NCBI GenBank assembly: GCA_945893075.1
Contig: CAMDDX010000038.1
Coordinates: 1-33,740 of the forward strand
Source: Planctomyces sp. SH-PL62
GTDB lineage: Bacteria > Planctomycetota > Planctomycetia > Planctomycetales > Planctomycetaceae
Direction of reading: 5' to 3'
DNA length: 33,740 nucleotides
Positions within the stretch are counted from its first letter, which is position 1, and each line of letters opens with the position of its first letter. Positions 24,414-30,269 of this stretch are shown piece by piece. The position numbers and the translations under genes are program-made. The notes beneath the pieces were generated by a model that made no database searches, was not told where the DNA came from, and was given only the letters and a program-made list of their open reading frames with translations.

Positions 24414-25445
24414 ATGCAGAAGATCTCCAAACGTATCGCGCGTGGGTTTCGCAGCGTTCCGTGGGTGGCGGGATTCTCCACCGTGGCGGGCTGGGTCGTG
24501 GTCTGCGTGACTTTCGTCAGCCACCTGCTGGGCGGCGAGGAGCCGATCACGTTGAAAGGGCACACCGCCGGAGTCACAAGTGTGGCGTTTAACCCGGACG
24601 GAAAACGATTGGCGTCGGCCAGTGGCGATCAGACGGTGAAGGTGTGGGATGCCACGAACGGACAAGAAACGCTGACGTTGAAAGGACACACCAACCAAGT
24701 CCGGCACGTCGCATTCAGTCCGGATGGGAAACGTCTGGCGTCGGCCAGCTACGATTGGATGGTAAAGGTGTGGGACACCACGAGCGGTCAAGAGACGCTC
24801 ACACTGAGAGGTCACACCGCTGGCGTCGCGACCGTGGCGTTCAGCGCGGACGGCAAACGGCTGGCGACAGCCAGCGACGATTGGATGGCAAAGGTGTGGG
24901 ACGCCACGAGCGGTCAGGAGACGCTCAACTTGAAAGGGCACACCAACCTCGTCACGAGCATGGCATTTAGCCCGGACGGAAAACGGATGGCGTCTTCAAG
25001 CATCGACCAGACGGTGAAGTTGTGGGACGCCGCGAGCGGTCAAGAGACACTCGTTTTGAAAGGACATCACGGCGTGGTCTGGAGCGTGTCGTTCAGCCCG
25101 GACGGAAAACGACTGGCGACGGCCAGCGAGGATCAGACGGTCAAACTGTGGGACTCAATGAGCGGCCGAGAGACACACACGTTGAAAGGGCACACCCGCG
25201 AAGTCACGAGCATCGTATTTAGCGCGGACGGAAAGCGATTGGCGTCGGCCAGTGGAGATTGGAAGGATGCGACCAAACCAGGCGAAGTACGAGTGTGGGA
25301 CGCCACCACCAGCCAGGAGTTGCTCACGTTGAAAGGGCACACCGGCGCGATCTTTGGCGTAGCGTTCAGCCCCGATAGCAACCGGCTCGCGTCAGCCAGC
25401 GCGGATCAAACCGTGAAAGTGTGGGACGTCACGCCTCGTCCGTGA
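24414..25445 (+). CDS. Seven-bladed WD40 beta-propeller protein with N-terminal membrane anchor/signal
   Basis: A 343-aa protein. Residues about 15-40 (VAGFSTVAGWVVVCVTFVSH) form a signal anchor or signal peptide; the rest is exactly seven WD40 repeats, one closed propeller. Each blade runs LKGHTxxVxxVAFSPDGKRL, then ASASxDQTVKVWD. Blade six has an insertion (DWKDATKPGEVRVWD). The repeats are very similar to each other also at DNA level. The ATG at 24414 gives the normal leader; a TTG at 24303 would add 37 residues and is less likely. No catalytic domain is attached. A binding platform, possibly for the divergently encoded envelope proteins (inference). Confidence 0.9.
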   Translation: MQKISKRIARGFRSVPWVAGFSTVAGWVVVCVTFVSHLLGGEEPITLKGHTAGVTSVAFNPDGKRLASASGDQTVKVWDATNGQETLTLKGHTNQVRHVAFSPDGKRLASASYDWMVKVWDTTSGQETLTLRGHTAGVATVAFSADGKRLATASDDWMAKVWDATSGQETLNLKGHTNLVTSMAFSPDGKRMASSSIDQTVKLWDAASGQETLVLKGHHGVVWSVSFSPDGKRLATASEDQTVKLWDSMSGRETHTLKGHTREVTSIVFSADGKRLASASGDWKDATKPGEVRVWDATTSQELLTLKGHTGAIFGVAFSPDSNRLASASADQTVKVWDVTPRP

Positions 25446-25479
25446 ACGCCGGAGTCGCGACTGGGGCTCAAGACACTGA

Positions 25480-25522
25480 TTTGGATTCACCTCTCCGATC
25501 CCTGACTGAGGAGGAATCCAAA
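25480..25522 (+). terminator. Possible hairpin terminator after WD40 gene
   Basis: TTTGGATTC at 25480-25488 pairs perfectly with GAATCCAAA at 25514-25522; inside, CCTC pairs with GAGG around a 14-base loop. It is about 35 bases past the WD40 stop. No T-tract follows, so termination is only a guess. Confidence 0.35.
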
Positions 25523-25697
25523 AGTCGGTTTGAGCCGACCGCGCCGACGGATTGTCATGTGCCGGTCAGGCAAACTCAGCGGACGCGGCTGAGCACTCTT
25601 CGTGGCTCAGTCGCACGCGAACGAAGTTCTCGCCGTCACAGTCCGGCGCACGAGATAAGGTGTTGAGGCATTCGCTCGGCCAGGCCGATTGAGCGGG

Positions 25698-25759
25698 TAG
25701 CCGCGCTTCGCCAGAACGCGGGCGATTGGCGGAAGACCCGCGTTCTGGCGAAACGCGGC
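25698..25759. repeat. GTAG-headed hairpin pair (copy of the 30198 element type)
   Basis: Bases 25700-25722 are the reverse complement of 25737-25759 with one mismatch. The left unit is GTAG, then CCGCG-c-TTC, loop GCCA, GAACGCGG. The same stem occurs at 30198-30222. The right unit's head is degenerate (GTCG). Confidence 0.8.
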
Positions 25760-25785
25760 GACGACAAACTTGTGCTGAGGCTGTT

Positions 25786-26949
25786 GTGAACTCGGATCGC
25801 AATCTGTTTCTGACGCTGGTGTGCGTGCTGCTGGGCTTCGGCGTGCTGATGGTCCATAGCGCCAGCGTCACGTCGCGACCGACAGAATTTGAGCAGATCT
25901 ATCTGTCTCGTCACGTCACGCATCTCGTGGTGGGAGTGATCGCGGCGAGCTTGTGTTCGCTGCTGCCGTCGCGGTTCTGGAGAGAGTCCGCTCTGTGGTT
26001 GTTTCTCGGCACGGTCGTGCTGCTGGTCGCCGTGTTGATTCCGGGGATCGGGACAAGAGTAAATGACTCGCAGCGATGGATTCGTCTTGGTCCGTTTCAG
26101 ATGCAGCCGTCGGAACTGGCAAAGATCACGCTGCCGTTGCTGTTGGGAGCGATGCTCGTCAAACGACAAGAGAACCTGCGGCGTTGGTTGGCCGGAACGA
26201 TTCCGTTTGTCCTGCCGATCGCGATTGCGCTGCCGCTGGTGTTGAAGGAACCTGACCTCGGCACGGCCGCCTTCCTCGCGATGTCGAGTGGTCTGCTGCT
26301 GTTCCTCGGCGGTTGGCCGATTCGCAACTTCGCGTTGGGGCTGATCCCGGCTGCGGCGGTGGCGATGACGCTCAAGCCGTATCAATGGAAGCGGATCACC
26401 GACTTCGCGGCCGCGTGGTCCGACGTCGATCAGGCGTCGTACCAAGTCAAGCAGTCGCTGTTGTCGTTCGGCTCCGGCGGGCTGATGGGAGTCGGCATCG
26501 GCAAGGGCTGGCAGAAGCTGAGCTATCTGCCGGAAGCGAATACCGACTTCGTGTTCGCGGTCGTCGGCGAAGAATTGGGCCTCGTCGGTTCGCTGGGCCT
26601 TGTGCTGTTGTGGGCGGGATTCTTCGTCACCGGACTGAGTCTCTTCCGTCAACATGAACGGCGCGGCTTTGAGTCTCTCGTCGGCGTGACGCTGCTGAGC
26701 CAAATGGTTCTGCAAGCGGTGATGAACGTCGCGGTCGTGACCTCGATGATGCCGACGAAGGGCATCTCGCATCCGCTGCTCAGCTATGGCGGCAGCAACT
26801 TGGTCATCAGCCTTGTGTCGATTGGCATCGTCGTGAGCTTGTCGAAGGACGCCGCGGGGCACGTTTCCAACGTGCCAGCATCGAGTGGGCACGTTGAAAA
26901 CGTGCCCCACGTCAGGCGTCCGGATTCTGCTTCGGCGGCGCGAATTTGA
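25786..26949 (+). CDS. FtsW/RodA/SpoVE-family peptidoglycan glycosyltransferase (FtsW-like)
   Basis: A 387-aa SEDS-family protein with about ten membrane helices, which polymerises lipid II glycan strands together with a class B penicillin-binding protein. Family motifs: RWIRLGPFQMQPSELAKI, LKEPDLGTA, LSYLPEANTDFVFAVVGEEL and TKGISHPLLSYGGSN. The last is closer to FtsW (PTKGxxLPxxSYGGSS) than to RodA. The start is GTG 25786-25788, with GAGG six bases upstream; a TTG start at 25726 lies within a repeat. The last 25 or so residues (GHVSNVPASSGHVENVPHV and beyond) are translated repeat, and the 3' end overlaps the convergent ExbD gene by 38 bases. It stands alone, not in a dcw cluster. Confidence 0.88.
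   Translation: MNSDRNLFLTLVCVLLGFGVLMVHSASVTSRPTEFEQIYLSRHVTHLVVGVIAASLCSLLPSRFWRESALWLFLGTVVLLVAVLIPGIGTRVNDSQRWIRLGPFQMQPSELAKITLPLLLGAMLVKRQENLRRWLAGTIPFVLPIAIALPLVLKEPDLGTAAFLAMSSGLLLFLGGWPIRNFALGLIPAAAVAMTLKPYQWKRITDFAAAWSDVDQASYQVKQSLLSFGSGGLMGVGIGKGWQKLSYLPEANTDFVFAVVGEELGLVGSLGLVLLWAGFFVTGLSLFRQHERRGFESLVGVTLLSQMVLQAVMNVAVVTSMMPTKGISHPLLSYGGSNLVISLVSIGIVVSLSKDAAGHVSNVPASSGHVENVPHVRRPDSASAARI
26854..26910. repeat. GTGG-type hairpin pair forming the 3' end of the ftsW-like gene
   Basis: Left unit 26854-26879 (GGGGCACGTT, loop, AACGTGCC) and right unit 26885-26910 (on the minus strand GTGGGGCACGTT, loop, AACGTGCCCAC) pair in opposite orientation, about 22 of 26 positions. It encodes GHVSNVP and GHVENVP in the protein tail. 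Confidence 0.75.
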
Positions 26950-27406
26950 TTTTCTCGACGTAGCGGATGATCGTCTTGCCATCGGGGCTGAGGCGGCCGG
27001 TGCAGGCTCCGATGGCTTTGACAACGAAGTCGAAGTTCAAGTGGTAGTCAGCGTCGATCTCGACTTCGATCTCTTTGCTGCGTGCGGAGTTCTCGCGGCC
27101 GATCAGCTTCAGGATTTCGTTGTTGAGCGTTTGAAAGGCTCCCGGCCCGTTGCCGAGTTGGCGTTCGCCGAGCCTCAGGCTGGCGAGGCCGCCGTCCGCC
27201 GCGGCGACCAGGCGGACTTTGATGTCGGGTAGCACTTCTGACTTCGCCGCGCCGGCTCCGGGCGGCGGCATGTTGATGTTGAAGTCACCTTCCGGGCCGA
27301 CGATCTTCAGCGTGAACATGAAGAACGTCAGCAGTTGAAACGTGACGTCGATCATCGGCGTCGTTTGCTGCTGCAAGCTCGCCGGTTCTTGCTGCTTGAT
27401 CTTCAT
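26912..27406 (-). CDS. ExbD/TolR-family biopolymer transport protein (second of two)
   Basis: A 164-aa protein with one N-terminal helix carrying the conserved aspartate D20 (TTPMIDVTFQLLTFFMFTL), the proton-pathway residue of ExbD/TolR proteins, and a periplasmic C-terminal domain (about 55-155; RSKEIEVEIDADYHLNFDFV). It works with an ExbB/TolQ-type channel to use proton-motive force. I chose ATG 27404-27406; the longer frame to 27493 is translated repeat. It is the last gene of the TPR-ExbB-ExbD-ExbD operon, and its 3' end overlaps the convergent ftsW-like gene. Confidence 0.88.
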   Translation of the reverse strand: MKIKQQEPASLQQQTTPMIDVTFQLLTFFMFTLKIVGPEGDFNINMPPPGAGAAKSEVLPDIKVRLVAAADGGLASLRLGERQLGNGPGAFQTLNNEILKLIGRENSARSKEIEVEIDADYHLNFDFVVKAIGACTGRLSPDGKTIIRYVEKIKFAPPKQNPDA

Positions 27407-27426
27407 GATGGGTCTCACGGAGTCAC

Positions 27427-27514
27427 GGGGTCGGGAGTCTTTTTCTCGTGCCCCTTCAATCAATACATGATTCGGATTCAGCTCGCGGAGCACGAGAAAA
27501 AGACTCCCGACCCC
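27427..27514. repeat. Perfect 25-bp inverted repeat between the two exbD genes
   Basis: Bases 27427-27451 are the exact reverse complement of 27490-27514, with 38 bases between. The arms include GGGAGTC and a T5 run. They have no internal hairpin or GTAG head, unlike the other pairs. Confidence 0.9.
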
Positions 27515-27520
27515 TTTCCG

Positions 27521-27991
27521 TCAATCGGTCGGTTGCTGTGCTCGCAGAGCAAACTTCTCGAACTTGGCGTCCTGCGATAGCTTGATGAATTCTTGGACTT
27601 GTCCCGTCGGCACGTCCGCGTCGGCACGCACGACGATCGTCACGTCGGCAAGTTTGACGGACTTAGCCTGATAGATTCGTGCCTCTTGCAACAATCGCTG
27701 TTTGTATTCGGGGACGCGCAGTTCTTCGCCCGGCAGGAACACGAACGGCAGCGGATCGAGCCGGCTGCCGTCTTTGGCTCGCTTGAAGCCAATGTTGACG
27801 ACCAACTCGTGTTCGACCTTCATTTCGGGAGGCTTCGCCAGCGCGTCGGTCGGCAGGCGCACGCGCTCATCGACCTGCGTCTGGTCAAAGTTCGTGACCA
27901 TCATGAAGAAGCTGATGAGCTGGAACGTGAGATCCATCATCGGCGTCATGTCCATTTCCGCCGACGGCATGGGAGGCGACTTGAACTTCAT
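27521..27991 (-). CDS. ExbD/TolR-family biopolymer transport protein (first of two)
   Basis: A 156-aa protein with the helix MTPMMDLTFQLISFFMMVTN containing D20, then a periplasmic domain with VEHELVVNIGFKRAKDG and KLADVTIVVRADADVPTGQV. The two ExbD proteins are only distantly similar outside the membrane helix, so they are probably not redundant. The start ATG 27989-27991 is set by homology, because upstream codons are heptad repeat; no good ribosome-binding site is visible. It follows the ExbB-type gene on the same strand. Confidence 0.88.
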   Translation of the reverse strand: MKFKSPPMPSAEMDMTPMMDLTFQLISFFMMVTNFDQTQVDERVRLPTDALAKPPEMKVEHELVVNIGFKRAKDGSRLDPLPFVFLPGEELRVPEYKQRLLQEARIYQAKSVKLADVTIVVRADADVPTGQVQEFIKLSQDAKFEKFALRAQQPTD

Positions 27992-28033
27992 GGGAGTGGT
28001 CCGCGAGGCGATGAAGGCGTTGCCAATTTCAAG

Positions 28034-28134
28034 AATGGAGAATGAGAAATGGAGAATGAGAAATGCAAAATGACGACCCGCGCAAAATCCATTTTGCATT
28101 CTCCATTTCTCATTTTTCATTTTCCATTTTTGAA
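28034..28134. repeat. Inverted pair of AAATGAG/AAATGGA heptad arrays between exbB-like and exbD genes
   Basis: 28034-28073 faces its complement at 28088-28134; spacer 14 bases. Both arms end inward with AAATGCAAAATG on their own strand, exactly as in the array at 15424-15525, suggesting a common origin. Confidence 0.85.
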
Positions 28135-28138
28135 CGCT

Positions 28139-29002
28139 CTACGCAGTCGGAGCCGCCGATGTCGCCGCGGCCGGCCGAGCCTGCATTCGTTTCAGCAAGT
28201 CTTCACCAGAGCGACCGACGTCGAACATCAAACGAATCAAATGATTCCGCAGCAGGCTGTAGGCGATCATCGCCGGGATCGCGACGATCAGACCCTCCAG
28301 CGTCGTGACCAGCGCGAGCTGAATGCCTTCGGCCAGTTCGGAAGGTTTGGGAGTCGTGCTGGAACTGGCGATCTCATCGAACGCTTGCACCATCCCCTGC
28401 ACGGTGCCGAGCAATCCGAACATCGGCGCGGTAGTGGCGATCAGCGCCAGCCAACTCAGCCGATGTTCGAGCGCCATGTTTTCGTCTTCACCGGATTCAC
28501 CCATCGCCGCGAGTGCCTCGTCCGGACCTTTCTGCAACTTGGCCATACCGACGACCAACAACCGCGCCAACATCGACTCGTCTTCTTTCGCGGTATTGAA
28601 CGCACCTTGATAATCGCGAGCGGTGAGCTTGCCTTCAAACTCGGTCAGGAAGTCCGGCGGCATGAACACGGTCCGGCGAATCTGCATGATGCTCATGATG
28701 ATGAGCGCCACCATGATGAACGACTCGATGAAGACGCACGCACCGAACGGCCCGGAGGCGTCGATCAGCCATTTCAAAAACGTCTTCTGCTGCGGCACAT
28801 CGGCCGCCGGTTCAGCGGCCGGCGCGGCCTTTGCCGGCTTCTCGGCCGGTTCGGCCGCGGGCATCGCATCATTCGCTTCGTTTTGGAAGGCGATGGCCGG
28901 GGCCGCGTGATGAATGACGCCCAACAGAGCGGTTAAAAGCACAGCCACGAGTACGAATCGCCGATGGCGAATCCTCTCGGACGATGGTCGTTCCAACGAC
29001 AT
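28139..29002 (-). CDS. MotA/TolQ/ExbB-family proton channel protein with N-terminal extension
   Basis: A 287-aa protein. An N-terminal signal or first helix (about 15-38; RFVLVAVLLTALLGVIHH) is followed by an Ala/Pro/Glu-rich linker (about 45-72). The ExbB core then has helices at about 84-107, 183-206 and 228-252. The signature APMFGLLGTVQGMVQAF lies at 192-208. The extra leader and linker are longer than in classical ExbB and resemble other planctomycete MotA/TolQ/ExbB proteins. ATG 29000-29002 has CGGAG six bases upstream; upstream ATGs are within or beside a repeat. The first Exb gene in the operon. Confidence 0.88.
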   Translation of the reverse strand: MSLERPSSERIRHRRFVLVAVLLTALLGVIHHAAPAIAFQNEANDAMPAAEPAEKPAKAAPAAEPAADVPQQKTFLKWLIDASGPFGACVFIESFIMVALIIMSIMQIRRTVFMPPDFLTEFEGKLTARDYQGAFNTAKEDESMLARLLVVGMAKLQKGPDEALAAMGESGEDENMALEHRLSWLALIATTAPMFGLLGTVQGMVQAFDEIASSSTTPKPSELAEGIQLALVTTLEGLIVAIPAMIAYSLLRNHLIRLMFDVGRSGEDLLKRMQARPAAATSAAPTA

Positions 29003-29023
29003 TGTGGTCTCCGTCATTTGATT

Positions 29024-29095
29024 TGTAGGACGGGCACTCTTGCCCGTCTTCTTTGTGCGACTTCCCACGAAGTGGACGGGCAAGAGTGCCCACCC
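29024..29095. repeat. GTAG/GTGG-headed hairpin pair upstream of exbB-like gene
   Basis: Left unit about 29024-29048: GTAG, GACGGGCA, loop CTCT, TGCCCGTC. Right unit about 29072-29093: GTGG, ACGGGCAAGAGTGCCCACC. Bases 29028-29044 pair with 29075-29091. It fills the gap between the TPR and ExbB-type genes. Confidence 0.8.
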
Positions 29096-29101
29096 TCCGT
29101 C

Positions 29102-30175
29102 TTAATTCGTCTTGGCCGCGTCGCCGGTTGCGGCCGCGCCGTCGGCTTGCAGCTTCTTGGCCCATTCGCTGTTCGGGTAGTCTTCCAGCAACTCATCCCT
29201 GGCCTCGGCGGCACGATCGGGCTGGCCGATGGACCCCGAAATCTTCGCGAGGTGATACAGCGCTTCGGCCTTGGCAGCCTTCTGTTTGGGGAACAGCACG
29301 GGGACATGCAGGTAGGCCAGCACAGCGTCCTTCAACTGCTTCTGAGCTTGATAGCAGTCGCCTTGCAGCACGTAAGCGACAGCCATTGTTCCCGCCTCTT
29401 CGGTCGAGGTGGCCTTGATGATTTCGTCGATCAATTTCAAGGCGTCTTCGTGCTTAGATTGCTTGACGAGACAGGCCGCTTTGCCGACTTGAGCCTCGGC
29501 GCGGCGGGCCTTCTCAGCGTCGGTCTCCGCGCTGCCAGAGGCGGCTTCATCAAAAGTCTTGTTGGCTCCCTCGATGTTGTTCTGCTTGAGTTGCATCCGG
29601 CCGACGGCGACCTTCGCGGCGATTTGGAAATCTTTCCAAGGTGCTTTGCCCAAACCTTCAAATGCGGCCTGAGCTTTCGCGAAGTCCCCCTTCGTGGAGT
29701 AAAGCTGGCCGAGGTAGCTTTGCGACTCATAGAAGCCCAGGTGCTCGGGGTTCGCTTTCAGAAACGCTTCCATCTTCTTCACGGCATCGTCGAGCTTGGA
29801 ATCGTCTTCGAGCGCCTGCTTGGCCATCGTGCGGGCGATCAAGAAATCGAGATACGTCTTGAGCTTGCCGCTGGCGTCCTTGTGGACTTCGCCGTAGGTC
29901 TCGAGAGCCTTGTCGAAATTGCCGCGATCCTCATCCCCTTTGGCGATGTTGAGCTTCGCCGGTTCCCCTTCCCACTTGATGGCGGCAATATCGTTGGAAG
30001 GAATCTTCACCGCGTCGCCCGTCTTGGGCTTGATGGTCACCTCGGTTTTATTCGCCGTACTGATCTCGCCGACAATTTGTTTGTTGGTGCTCTTAACCGT
30101 GACGGTGTCGATGGCCCAGAGCGGCGAAGCGGACAGAACGAGGGCAGCGAAGGCGAGGTTGCAAAATTTGGTCAT
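29102..30175 (-). CDS. Exported TPR-repeat protein
   Basis: A 357-aa protein with a signal peptide (MTKFCNLAFAALVLSASPLWA, cleavage about residue 21). A short beta-rich N-terminal domain covers about 22-78 (VTVKSTNKQIVGEISTANKT), then helical TPR-type repeats from about 85 to 335 (GNFDKALETYGEV; HLGFYESQSYLGQLYSTKGD; KHEDALKLIDEIIKA; LYHLAKISGSIGQPDRAAEA). Probably periplasmic. It lies between the giant TPR gene and the ExbB-type gene, and could couple the energised complex to a partner, as YbgF/CpoB does with Tol, but homology to CpoB was not demonstrated. Confidence 0.82.
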   Translation of the reverse strand: MTKFCNLAFAALVLSASPLWAIDTVTVKSTNKQIVGEISTANKTEVTIKPKTGDAVKIPSNDIAAIKWEGEPAKLNIAKGDEDRGNFDKALETYGEVHKDASGKLKTYLDFLIARTMAKQALEDDSKLDDAVKKMEAFLKANPEHLGFYESQSYLGQLYSTKGDFAKAQAAFEGLGKAPWKDFQIAAKVAVGRMQLKQNNIEGANKTFDEAASGSAETDAEKARRAEAQVGKAACLVKQSKHEDALKLIDEIIKATSTEEAGTMAVAYVLQGDCYQAQKQLKDAVLAYLHVPVLFPKQKAAKAEALYHLAKISGSIGQPDRAAEARDELLEDYPNSEWAKKLQADGAAATGDAAKTN

Positions 30176-30197
30176 GGTGTGAGTTCCGAAAAAAATG

Positions 30198-30261
30198 TAG
30201 CCGCGTTCGCCAGAACGCGGGGTGAGGCGTAGGTTGCCCGCACTCTGGCGAGTGCGGCTAC
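30198..30261. repeat. GTAG-headed hairpin pair with compensatory stem changes
   Basis: Left unit 30198-30222: GTAG, stem CCGCGTTC, loop GCCA, GAACGCGG. Right unit 30237-30261 (minus strand): GTAG, CCGCACTC, loop GCCA, GAGTGCGG. Two stem positions differ, and both partners changed to keep pairing. It nearly fills the 94-base gap between the two TPR genes. Confidence 0.88.
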
Positions 30262-30269
30262 GATTGAAT

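Larger units (their letters stand above)
25446..25785. other. Intergenic region of 340 bases with hairpins and a repeat pair; no gene seen
   Basis: Reading frames here are not coding-like. It holds a possible terminator of the WD40 gene (25480-25522), a small hairpin at about 25524-25539 (GTCGG, loop, CCGAC), a stem CTCAGC/GCTGAG-like near 25575, and the GTAG-type pair at 25700-25759. The ftsW-family ribosome-binding site is GAGG at 25777-25780. Confidence 0.5.

Noticed and set aside
25421-25666. Small plus-strand frame after the WD40 gene
   Set aside because: Overlaps the WD40 end in another frame, has no ribosome-binding site and no recognisable motif.
25636-27024. Minus-strand reading frame of 462 codons opposite the ftsW-like gene
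   Set aside because: The translation is low in hydrophobic order and Arg/Gln/His-rich, while the plus strand encodes a clear SEDS-family protein.
27521-28120. ExbD starting at 28120
   Set aside because: Residues 1-43 are translated heptad array; the TolR/ExbD pattern starts at MKFKSPP.
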